DNA from: Ignavibacteria bacterium
GTDB lineage: Bacteria; Bacteroidota; Ignavibacteria; Kapaibacteriales; Kapaibacteriaceae
NCBI GenBank assembly: GCA_015709655.1
Contig: CP054181.1
Location: 2,414,207 to 2,478,206 of the forward strand
DNA: 64,000 nucleotides
Direction of reading: 5' to 3'
Each line of letters opens with the position of its first letter. The stretch's first letter is position 1. The position numbers and the translations under genes are program-made. The notes under the pieces are model-generated. The model saw only the letters and a list, made by a program, of their open reading frames with translations, had not been told where the DNA came from and made no database searches. Shown here one piece after another: positions 37,501-44,694 of the stretch.

Positions 37501-40403
37501 TAGATCCTGGAAAACCATACTTACTCCATATCCGGGAGATGCACCCTGCTGCTGACTCACTCTATGCCATCGATACAATCATAAACTGGAATAGCACCTT
37601 AGCGTTATTCTTGCGCCCGGGTGAGACACGCTACCTCCGCGTGCAGCGCCTGCCGGCAACAGATACTGTTGGCAGCGGATATCTGGCCTTTAACACTCAA
37701 AACAAAATGATTGTGTACCCCGTACGGCGTGCCGGCGGCGGTTACGGTGATTCGGTCCGTTATCACATGGTGTTTCACCGGCGTGATACCGATCCTGCCA
37801 GAAACGGTCCATGGACGGTGTACTACCGGCGCTCGCATGCCTACCACAAGGATTCTCTCTACCGCATAGAGCAGATGCAGTGGGAGCCTCCCGTACGGTT
37901 AAGCCGAGTAACAACCGCCCATCTCCCCTTTGGCAACCAATGGAATCCTGTCGAACGCACCCGCCTCAGTGTTCAGGATACCTACGCATACCTGCAATCA
38001 GTACCTGACACAGCAAGCCACATGCGGGACTGCTGCTGCGGTTTCCCGTCAATCGTTATTCGCGAGACCGTACAGGATACTCCCATGATATTTGTTGTCT
38101 ATGCCTGTGAGGACATGTGGGCCACAAACCAGTATGCAAATAATAATTACTTTCATATTGTTGAGAATGCCTTTCCTGATGTCAGTATTCTCAACCCTGC
38201 AGCACTGGAGGTGAACGGTAAGTCACTGGTGGTGGCGTATAAAGATATAGGGCACGACGTGCCGCCGGGAGCTGCGGATTCACCGGCCGACACTCTTGGG
38301 AGCCTGGCACGGTACGGTACGCCGGTTGTCAATGCTTCGGCCGAGAACCGTCTGTTTTATGCCTGGTCGTCGGCAGGCCAGGGTATCGGCATTGCCACCA
38401 AGACAAGTACACAGGCGTGGCTGCCGAGCGATCAATCCCTGGCTGTGGTGCCAATGCCAACGATACCGAACATCATCGTGCAACCAGGTGGCGGGAGCGA
38501 CACAGTCCACATTGAAGGCGGAGATGCTCTCTATCCGTCGCTGAACGTGTACAGCAACCTGGAGCAGCATCAGACCACCTCTACACTGGTCTGGGAGGAA
38601 GGCCCGGCAGCCAATCGTCATATCCGCTACACGCGGTTACGTGAGCGACCCGGCACGAATGGAGAGATAGAACGCCTGCTTCCTACCTTTGTTGAACTGT
38701 CATATACCACCGACACGCCGCCGGCGATACCCGTGGACCCGGCAAACAGAATCGCCATTGTCGGCGGCACCTCGCCCGGTGAACAGGCAGAGCTGCCGGT
38801 GGTTGTCAGAAGCCTGCAGGACAGCGCCATGCAGATCTACATACGCGACCACGACACGTCCGGCACTAACGGTCTGTTTCATTACAATCATGAAACCGTC
38901 TGCTGGGCCGAATGGGTTCCGTCGGTGAATCGTAGTCGCATCCGGTATAATCATTTTATTGACATGTCCGGATCAGGAGCTAACGAACTTCATTACTGGT
39001 GGGCTAATACGACCGGGAGTACCGGTGGCAGCAGTTTATTTCATCCTGTCCTTGCCTCCGGAGCCGTACGCATGGATTCGCTCACCTGGCAGGGTGTGGC
39101 CGATGATACGCTGGTAACCTATGCCGACAGTATGCACATTCTGAGCGGCAATGTGTCCGATTCGGCGCTGGTTGCCAATTATAGCATCCTGCCACAAAGC
39201 GCCTACCAGCAGCTGCGAGCGCATAAACAGAACAGCTATGCCGCCTACTGGACGGGACTCGGTGAGTTTGCCAGCCTCAGTAGCCAGCAAATCTACCTGC
39301 GCCGGATGCCGGCACTGCCGGGCTCACCGGCCATCACCTATCACTACGATGTGCTGCGGGGCAAAGGGGCTTGGCCACACGTGTCGCTGCGGCAGAAGGA
39401 AGAGACGGGCGGACTGCACACGCTGCGACGAAGCCTGCAGTACTCCGCGTCGGATGCTCCGAGTTTGCTGTTCTCGGCCGAGCAATTTTACAAAGAGGCC
39501 ACCGATGAAAGCACCGACGAAACTCCTGACGTACAGAGCGCCGCACCGGTAACCTATTGCGGTTTCCAGACGCCTGCCGGCAGTTTTACCATGCGCGGGC
39601 TTCGTGGCGATACTAAACAAATCATTTTTACACCTGTTTATCAATCTCTCAAAACTGATGATGGCAGTGCAGGCTCAGCCTGTGCTCTGCAGATGGCCGC
39701 CATGACCTCTCCGGTATCCGGCTGGGTGTCTGACCCCTTTACTGTGGGCTCGTTTGAAGAACTCAAGGTGCTGAGTATGGGGTTACTGCGCTCAGAGATA
39801 TCGCTAACGATTGAGGCCGTGGAGTCAGCCGCTGGTGCCCGGAACAAAAACCATGACCCTGACACCACCGCGCCTGCAGGGGCACGGTACTCAGCTTTGT
39901 TAACTCTGGCAGATGCCGACAATAACAGCTATGAAGATCCACTGGAGTGCCGGTACTATATTACCGAAGGCGATGAGCGCTATTATCGTCTGCGCCTGCA
40001 GTATCATGGCAGCAGCTCTTCCGTCATGCGTGAAGATACCGACATTGATCCGGCAGCGGAATCCTACAGCAAGAGTGCCAGCAACACCATTCAGGTTATC
40101 AACCTCCGCCGCGGTACGGCCTTCGCCGCCGACACTGCCGCACGGTTGCACATCTACCCCAATCCCTCGGAGGGAACGGTCACAATCCTGACCACCGGCA
40201 TACTGCGTCAGCACCCCGACCATCAGGCACTGCTCACCGTTACCGATGCGCTGGGCAGTCCCCTGACAACACGGACAGTACGCGATGGACAGGTGATCAC
40301 CCTGCACGGATTAGCCGCCGGCAGCTACAGCGTCATGCTTACCGCCGCCGGCACACAGCCAAACACCGTAGGGGCAACGGGGTTCTTTGTGGTTGTACGC
40401 TAA
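34515..40403 (+). CDS. Giant (1962-aa) secreted protein with T9SS type A sorting domain
   Basis: The largest gene here. The start codon could be ATG 34515 or GTG 34512; GGGAGG lies about 9 bases upstream. A signal peptide (IIYIIMLLFVAATVCPAQ) leads to about 1850 residues rich in Asp, Thr, Tyr and Trp with no domain that I recognise; the style is beta-rich and repetitive (YTDTPPAIPVDP, TSTLVWEEGPAA), and Trp/Tyr clusters might bind glycans. The end is a clear T9SS type A sorting domain: LHIYPNPSEGTVTILT, VTDALGSPLTTRTV, LAAGSYSVMLTAAG. Likely a surface or matrix protein exported across the outer membrane. It follows the FG-GAP-like gene and the solo repeat element. Confidence 0.82.
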   Translation: MNTKIIYIIMLLFVAATVCPAQNTYAPTSLRQWDSTFWDNDVFADTVPEFVLGHQWGASPLSKVNAALRTNVTNSNWGWLDPNSLQLMCKLGTDTTVRQYLTWGSPLITMGGSHPDSRYFLQPWYGLRWDPAENAGVDRQWQPRDAQSWPMTFGYKSHGTVPALPTDTNYRRFVLDTAAMDSNPQRVLDVAELRNYTSIHRDIDWNLYYKEAFIADSNGNHITFHDDTMDCRRLQLVINLRRTSETDTIRDSTPVLSVVVPYQMRWKDQDSSKPDDYMPKRLRMPFRYVPQGAAGSVDTLPHGRGLERTMHAIDIASEYVDSIVITRAMLPRHSDPGGPDITIVAEFRTDTIWEMRDVWGTPYPYRRPHILKNGIFKFPNPDKADSTLINIVVNSSGDTTRDSSQYNMRYHAIDSLGVTLWYHGTSPVALRSVMLVTPLTRRATSGWYDSSWHEAFAAHRTAMQQRFDTVQALSGHRVRALSFYLHDEFDMDHLWGMRYRCNFVDGRLTSETGYGGSRVVSGDDLSEYGRLKFHGFPSKFPWTAGATMPSRATAAPYLARTYVDEWNVDGNQPIPAPILSIKNGYRRTGTNAPYRGYETDIQTNVINHESWETIGLPLTGDYSLIKNYEVLIHSNNAGVGPAAMQEHSVYTHIWQNGDWYFARRRYFWSNFFYHLDPKFGFDKNMRPYVRYEKFRPLTAEEVRLGHGTQLNLGTRGFLYDKWKHEYAPAPLPDTFTNTAAGKLVYFDKYYPGYVTEDGTAWAWEDDSTVTADSVFFSDHLGSDYYTENDSIRIHPWAPLDSLAKQMELSRFISGTPASHVYVGRLSVRSETRWWHDLVTDTVTGGRRGPHESNASLFMKTRPVAWYAHGYKIWENGAMSRLRKWLTVSSDSSVAVQRWARTSPTDTTLRLETEPAGERLYDIVLLDTSETGLSDDNCVIAVTNRRTSPFLFNTSLTDSVEWIAGYEHDTLTRNSRPDLRYKQTGARRITLPFAYSVDPGKPYLLHIREMHPAADSLYAIDTIINWNSTLALFLRPGETRYLRVQRLPATDTVGSGYLAFNTQNKMIVYPVRRAGGGYGDSVRYHMVFHRRDTDPARNGPWTVYYRRSHAYHKDSLYRIEQMQWEPPVRLSRVTTAHLPFGNQWNPVERTRLSVQDTYAYLQSVPDTASHMRDCCCGFPSIVIRETVQDTPMIFVVYACEDMWATNQYANNNYFHIVENAFPDVSILNPAALEVNGKSLVVAYKDIGHDVPPGAADSPADTLGSLARYGTPVVNASAENRLFYAWSSAGQGIGIATKTSTQAWLPSDQSLAVVPMPTIPNIIVQPGGGSDTVHIEGGDALYPSLNVYSNLEQHQTTSTLVWEEGPAANRHIRYTRLRERPGTNGEIERLLPTFVELSYTTDTPPAIPVDPANRIAIVGGTSPGEQAELPVVVRSLQDSAMQIYIRDHDTSGTNGLFHYNHETVCWAEWVPSVNRSRIRYNHFIDMSGSGANELHYWWANTTGSTGGSSLFHPVLASGAVRMDSLTWQGVADDTLVTYADSMHILSGNVSDSALVANYSILPQSAYQQLRAHKQNSYAAYWTGLGEFASLSSQQIYLRRMPALPGSPAITYHYDVLRGKGAWPHVSLRQKEETGGLHTLRRSLQYSASDAPSLLFSAEQFYKEATDESTDETPDVQSAAPVTYCGFQTPAGSFTMRGLRGDTKQIIFTPVYQSLKTDDGSAGSACALQMAAMTSPVSGWVSDPFTVGSFEELKVLSMGLLRSEISLTIEAVESAAGARNKNHDPDTTAPAGARYSALLTLADADNNSYEDPLECRYYITEGDERYYRLRLQYHGSSSSVMREDTDIDPAAESYSKSASNTIQVINLRRGTAFAADTAARLHIYPNPSEGTVTILTTGILRQHPDHQALLTVTDALGSPLTTRTVRDGQVITLHGLAAGSYSVMLTAAGTQPNTVGATGFFVVVR

Positions 40404-40412
40404 CCCATTCCT

Positions 40413-40469
40413 AATACCAGGGTATTGCGGTTCTGCATATCGGCGTGCTGTCACCGGGGGCATACCCCC
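40413..40469. terminator. Possible bidirectional hairpins between convergent genes
   Basis: Two small hairpins in the 186-bp gap between convergent genes: AATAC-CAGG-GTATT at 40413-40426 and GGGGG-CATA-CCCCC at 40456-40469. Neither is followed by a convincing T-run, so termination is only a guess; Rho is encoded in this genome. Confidence 0.25.
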
Positions 40470-40589
40470 TGCAACCCGTACATGAAGTGAATACCATGCA
40501 AACATCCCTTGCATTTACAATAAGTGATGCTATAAAAATAGATGTACACTTACTTTAAAAAAAGTATCAGAGGATGGTGCGGTCAGGTT

Positions 40590-41636
40590 CTACCCTCTCA
40601 GCCGCGGGTCGGTAGCATCACGTAACGCATCGCCGATGAAGTTGAATGCCACCACCGTGATAAAGATTGTTAACCCGGGAAAGACAGCCAGCCACCAGGC
40701 ATAGGTGCTGCTGCGGGCTTTGTAGAGAACGGAACCCCAGGTGACAACGGTGGGGGGGACTCCAAAGCCAAGGAACGATAATGCACTCTCCAGGAGGATG
40801 GCTCCTACAATACCAAAGGCAGCATATACCAATACGGGTGCAATAGCATTAGGCAATACATGCTTGAACATAATCCGCCGTGTACTGTAACCTAACGAGG
40901 TAGCGGCACTAACGTAGTCAAGGTTGCGTACCCGCAACACTTCGCCCCGCATGAACCGAGCAATACTGGTCCAGCCAGTTAAACCAATGAGTAACATGAT
41001 TAACCAAATAGAGCTTTCCTCAACCATTGCCGATATTGTCAGGATAAGGAACAGACTGGGCATGGTTATAACGATTTCTATTAATCGCGATATCAGCAGG
41101 TCAACGGTTCCACCGTAATATCCGGCAAGAGTACCTAACACGATGCCAAGAGCAAGTGCTATCGACATTGCAACAAGACCAATGGATAATGCATACCTGG
41201 AGCCGTGAATAATACCGGCAAATACGTCGCGCCCTACGTCGTCGGTGCCCAGCCAGTGTCTGGACGATGGTGCACGGTCTTTTAACGCAATAAGTGTTTT
41301 GTCGGTCGTGCTTGGCCCGTACGGTACTGGCGGGAATATACTCCAGTCGTACGTTACGTCTGACCATTCCCTGGTGGCTTCTTCCGCAGTCCACTTTGAC
41401 AAACCAAGGCCAACAAGGTATTCCTTGAAAATCGGCAGCTGAATGCTCCCTTTGTACGAGCAAGCAATTGGCTTGTTATTGGCAAGAAAATCGGCAAACA
41501 TAGCAACACATACCAACACAATCACCAGCCAGATGCTTGCCATTCCAAAGGTGGACTTCTTAAACTGACGTCGCACAAACCTGCTATAACTTTCGCCGGC
41601 ATGAGCATCCTTGGGTGCAGTAATGCTGTCGGTCAT
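40590..41636 (-). CDS. Peptide ABC transporter permease, OppC/DppC type
   Basis: A 348-residue inner-membrane permease. The N-terminal SRFVRRQFKKSTFGMASIW and the first helix are typical of OppC, followed by an extra periplasmic segment (about residues 60-130) and the remaining helices. The EAA loop (SAATSLGYSTRRIMFKHVLPNAIAP) contacts the ATPase, and DDVGRDVFAGIIHGSRYALSIG is the family signature. Its start overlaps the stop of the upstream permease by 4 bases (ATGA), a sign of translational coupling. Neither the binding protein nor the ATPase subunits are nearby, so the substrate (oligopeptide, dipeptide or nickel) cannot be assigned. Confidence 0.9.
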   Translation of the reverse strand: MTDSITAPKDAHAGESYSRFVRRQFKKSTFGMASIWLVIVLVCVAMFADFLANNKPIACSYKGSIQLPIFKEYLVGLGLSKWTAEEATREWSDVTYDWSIFPPVPYGPSTTDKTLIALKDRAPSSRHWLGTDDVGRDVFAGIIHGSRYALSIGLVAMSIALALGIVLGTLAGYYGGTVDLLISRLIEIVITMPSLFLILTISAMVEESSIWLIMLLIGLTGWTSIARFMRGEVLRVRNLDYVSAATSLGYSTRRIMFKHVLPNAIAPVLVYAAFGIVGAILLESALSFLGFGVPPTVVTWGSVLYKARSSTYAWWLAVFPGLTIFITVVAFNFIGDALRDATDPRLRG

Positions 41637-42715
41637 GACTTCTTGGCTCCGTACGAAATTCTGGGGTCAACTACAGAATACAAAATGTCGCTTATCAGCA
41701 TCCCCACCAGTGTGAGGATAGCACTGATGGTAAATACAGCCATGATCATCGGGTAATCCAGAGCGCGCAATGCTTCGTATGATAGCAAGCCCATCCCCGG
41801 GATACTAAAAATCGTTTCAACGATAACAGAGCCCCCTATCATGTGAGGAAGGATAGCTGCAGCAAGTGTTACTAACGGTATCAGGGCGTTGCGTAAGGCG
41901 TGCTTGTAAATCACCGATCGTTCGTTGAGCCCCTTGGCGCGAGCGGTACGCACGTAATCCTGTCGGATCACCTCCAGCATTGATGAGCGCATTTGCCTGG
42001 AGATAAACGCAAAGTCAGCATATACGTACACAATCATGGGAAGCGTCAGGTGCCACGCAAAGTCGGCCAGCCGCTGCCAGAAATTCCACGACATGGTAGC
42101 TGCCATGGAACGAAGTCCGCCGCTGGGAAAAATCGATAAGAATTCAGGATTACACAAAAACGTAACGGCTAAGGTGGCCACCCAGAACGATGGCAGTGAG
42201 TATAGTGCAAATACTGTAAATGTTGACGATTTGTCAAACCACGTACCCGGATGTGTGGCACTATACACGCCCAGGGGGACGGCAATTCCGTACGCTATCA
42301 GCAGTGCGAATAAATTCATGATGATGGTAACCGGAACCCGTTCAAGCATCTTGTCAAACACCGGTCGGTTATCCTTAAACGAATTACCAAGATCCGGAAC
42401 CCCGGTGAACCTAATGTTCGACATGTGCATCCCATCCTTGTCAAACACCGTCTGCATGTTAAAGCCAAGTAAGCCACCTGTCCATATCATGTACTGCTGC
42501 CATACTGGTTTATCCAGATGCCATTGTTCCCGTATCATCTCAATTTGTTTAGCATTTAGATTTGCACGAGTACCCATACCACCCTCGGCACTCACGCCCA
42601 CCTTCATTGCCGCGGGGTCGCCGGGAGCCATTCTGCTAATACCAAAACTGATCATGGTGATAATGATCAGGGTAGGTATAAACAGCAGGATACGCCGTAG
42701 TATGTACGTCCACAT
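41633..42715 (-). CDS. Peptide ABC transporter permease, OppB/DppB type
   Basis: A 360-residue partner of the OppC-type permease. ATG 42715 gives the usual start MWTYILRRILLFIPTLIIIT; more upstream residues would run into yraN. Family features include MISFGISRMAPGDPA, an insert of about 45 residues before the main membrane block, the EAA loop (YVRTARAKGLNERSVIYKHA), and SVIVETIFSIPGMG near the end. Together the two proteins would form the membrane channel of an importer. It shares a 4-base overlap with the downstream permease gene. Confidence 0.9.
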   Translation of the reverse strand: MWTYILRRILLFIPTLIIITMISFGISRMAPGDPAAMKVGVSAEGGMGTRANLNAKQIEMIREQWHLDKPVWQQYMIWTGGLLGFNMQTVFDKDGMHMSNIRFTGVPDLGNSFKDNRPVFDKMLERVPVTIIMNLFALLIAYGIAVPLGVYSATHPGTWFDKSSTFTVFALYSLPSFWVATLAVTFLCNPEFLSIFPSGGLRSMAATMSWNFWQRLADFAWHLTLPMIVYVYADFAFISRQMRSSMLEVIRQDYVRTARAKGLNERSVIYKHALRNALIPLVTLAAAILPHMIGGSVIVETIFSIPGMGLLSYEALRALDYPMIMAVFTISAILTLVGMLISDILYSVVDPRISYGAKKS

Positions 42716-42731
42716 ACAGCGAAGATAACGG

Positions 42732-43109
42732 CTAAATGGCATCCGGCAGATGTCGGAGAACCGGAGTCCCGGCAACAAGATCGATAGCAATCACATCAAA
42801 CCGGCACATAACATTCCGCAAACCATGCGTAAGCAAATACCCTTCGGCAGTGCGGCGGAGTTTCTGTTTTTTCTGGTATCCGATGCTGGCTTCCGGTGTA
42901 CCGTATTGCAGACTTCGCCGGTGTCTGACTTCTACAAACACGATGGTCTGGCCATCCTTCATCACCAGATCAATCTCGCCGTACTTCTTAAATGTATAGT
43001 TTCTGTCAAGCAAGGCGTACCCACGGTTCAACAGAAATTCTTCTGCAATTTCCTCGGCCTTTTTACCGATTTGTCTTGTTGAGAGTGGAAAGCTTTCAGA
43101 GTTTTGCAT
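42732..43109 (-). CDS. YraN family (UPF0102) endonuclease-like protein
   Basis: A 125-residue protein of the UPF0102 family, which has a Holliday-junction-resolvase-like PD-(D/E)XK fold. The start at 43109 (MQNSESFPLSTRQIGKKAEE) fits the family. Motifs: GKKAEEIAEEFLLNRGY, then GEIDLVMKDGQTIVFVEVRHRR with the conserved Glu-Ile-Asp and E-V-x pattern. Cellular role is not settled; family members often sit near DNA repair or ribosome genes. Its start codon is separated by a single base from the start codon of the divergent gene ruvA. Confidence 0.9.
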   Translation of the reverse strand: MQNSESFPLSTRQIGKKAEEIAEEFLLNRGYALLDRNYTFKKYGEIDLVMKDGQTIVFVEVRHRRSLQYGTPEASIGYQKKQKLRRTAEGYLLTHGLRNVMCRFDVIAIDLVAGTPVLRHLPDAI

Positions 43110-43110
43110 T

Positions 43111-43704
43111 ATGATTTCCAGAGTTCGTGGCACAGTGCTGAGCAAGACAGGGATGGAAGTAGTGGTTGACTGCGGTGGCCTTGGATACACCGTGATGGTA
43201 CCACTCTCTACCATGGATGTTGTACCCGCAGTAGGTGAAAGCGTGACGCTGTTCACGGTTTTTACTGTCCGTGAAGATGCATTCTCACTCTTTGGTTTTG
43301 CCTCCGAACCGGAGCGCGAAGCATTCAAACTGCTTACCACCATTCAGGGAATTGGTGGCAGGACAGCACTGGGCATTTTATCGTCAGCAGTTATTTCAGA
43401 CTTGCAGGCTGCAATCATGCAGGGGAATATCCCCGCCCTGATGCGTTTACCCGGTATCGGAAAGAAAACCGCAGAAAGAATGGTAGTTGAGCTACGCGAC
43501 AAGATGGTAACTGTGGCAGCTCAGCCGCACGAAATACCGGCGGTTGGCCATACCCAGCAGGTTGCCGATGCCATCAGTGCTCTTCAGGCACTTGGCTTTA
43601 CGCGTCAGGCGGCCGAAAAGGCTGTAAAACAGGCGATAACAGCTCGCCCTGAACTCTCGGAATCCAGTGAACAACTTATTCGGACTGCGCTGCGTGGAAT
43701 ATGA
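43111..43704 (+). CDS. ruvA: Holliday junction branch migration protein RuvA
   Basis: A 197-residue DNA-binding protein that, as a tetramer, holds Holliday junctions and loads the RuvB motor. Three domains are visible: the N-terminal OB fold (ISRVRGTVLSKTGMEVVVDC), the two helix-hairpin-helix motifs (LTTIQGIGGRTALGIL and LMRLPGIGKKTAERMVVELRDK), and a C-terminal three-helix domain (ADAISALQALGFTRQAAEKAV) that binds RuvB. Its stop overlaps the start of the HisA-like gene (ATGA), and it starts 1 base from the divergent yraN gene. Confidence 0.97.
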   Translation: MISRVRGTVLSKTGMEVVVDCGGLGYTVMVPLSTMDVVPAVGESVTLFTVFTVREDAFSLFGFASEPEREAFKLLTTIQGIGGRTALGILSSAVISDLQAAIMQGNIPALMRLPGIGKKTAERMVVELRDKMVTVAAQPHEIPAVGHTQQVADAISALQALGFTRQAAEKAVKQAITARPELSESSEQLIRTALRGI

Positions 43705-44549
43705 CCAAGGCTCTGCTGATCATACCGGCCATTGACTTGTCGGACGGACATTGCGCCCGTTGCGTTCTTGGTGAGCCGGGCACCGAGAATTTGTACCGTG
43801 GAATGAGCAATAATCCGGTTCAGATGGCTCAGTTATGGCGGCGGGAAAATGCTAAGTGTATTCATGTCCGCGATAATGATTCATTTTCGGGAGCCGATAA
43901 TACCGCATCGGTGAAGGCGGCCATTGCCATGCAGCAGGCCGTTGACATCCCTATTCAGTTTGTCTCACTGCAGTACGATTCTGTAGTGCTTCGCCACCTC
44001 CTGGATTCAGGTGTGTACCGGGTTGCCGTAAACGCCCTTATCGTTACCGACCCTGAGGAAGTGCACCGGCTGGTTGCCGATTACGGCAATAACAGAGTTG
44101 CCCTTGGTATCAGAGCCGAGAATGGATTTGTTCATTTCCGGGATATGGCCTCGGTCGAAGATCAACAACTGATTCGGCAGGCCTATGCTCTGGGCATCCG
44201 CCGTGTTATCTACGGCGAGAAGAAGTGGGAAGGGGCTTTGGCAGGCCAGGACCCTGCTGTTATCGAACGGGTAGCATCGGCTGCACCGGCGCGGTATACC
44301 ATGGCGGGCGGTATCGCCAACTCAGAACAACTGTGGGAACTCCAGCGTATTGCTCCGCAGAATGTGGATAGTGTCGTGATTGGCAGGGCATTGTACGAAA
44401 ACAGATTCCCGTGTCAGCAGATCTGGCGAAGTGCTGAGGCCGTACTCGAGCCTGACTTGCAAAATCAACTGGAAGACGGACGCCAAAGTTCGATTAGCAA
44501 GCTCGATAAAACGGCGGGTACTCAACGCAGTGACCAGCCCCCTACATAG
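43701..44549 (+). CDS. HisA-like TIM-barrel protein, probably not a normal HisA
   Basis: A 282-residue (beta/alpha)8 protein of the HisA/HisF family. The first strand IIPAIDLSDG keeps the catalytic Asp (residue 12) and the phosphate-binding sites AGGI and VIGRALYE are present. The second catalytic acid of HisA (Asp in the strand VSLDV) is replaced by Gly136 in VALGIRAENG, and the D-G-T block normally found later is IYGEKKWEGAL. So ordinary isomerisation of ProFAR is unlikely; another sugar-phosphate reaction or a regulatory role are options. The C-terminal 25 residues are poorly conserved. It overlaps ruvA by 4 bases rather than lying in a his operon. Confidence 0.75.
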   Translation: MTKALLIIPAIDLSDGHCARCVLGEPGTENLYRGMSNNPVQMAQLWRRENAKCIHVRDNDSFSGADNTASVKAAIAMQQAVDIPIQFVSLQYDSVVLRHLLDSGVYRVAVNALIVTDPEEVHRLVADYGNNRVALGIRAENGFVHFRDMASVEDQQLIRQAYALGIRRVIYGEKKWEGALAGQDPAVIERVASAAPARYTMAGGIANSEQLWELQRIAPQNVDSVVIGRALYENRFPCQQIWRSAEAVLEPDLQNQLEDGRQSSISKLDKTAGTQRSDQPPT

Positions 44550-44658
44550 CATTTGTGTTTGCCGTACAACCACCCGTTACCCCGTGTTCCAAGATTAAAG
44601 AATGTATGACTTTGATTTTTCAGAACCTTGATTCAGCCACGTCTTCGTGCTTCATGGT

Positions 44659-44666
44659 TATGTTTG
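44659..44666 (+). promoter_or_regulatory. Candidate TAnnTTTG box before nuoG
   Basis: TATGTTTG lies 29 bases before the nuoG start. It fits the Bacteroidota -7 consensus, but no -33 element is evident at the usual distance, so confidence is low. The 145-bp gap after the HisA-like gene would be the natural place for the promoter of nuoGHI. Confidence 0.3.
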
Positions 44667-44694
44667 CATTGTTCCAAAATTATCGTAGTATTCC

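Noticed and set aside
37366..40403. Minus-strand frames of 70-135 codons inside the 1962-aa gene
   Set aside because: They are shadows in a G+C-rich gene, without starts, ribosome sites or family resemblance.
43110..43343. N-terminal extension of YraN across ruvA
   Set aside because: It would be antisense to the conserved OB fold of ruvA and lies outside the family domain.
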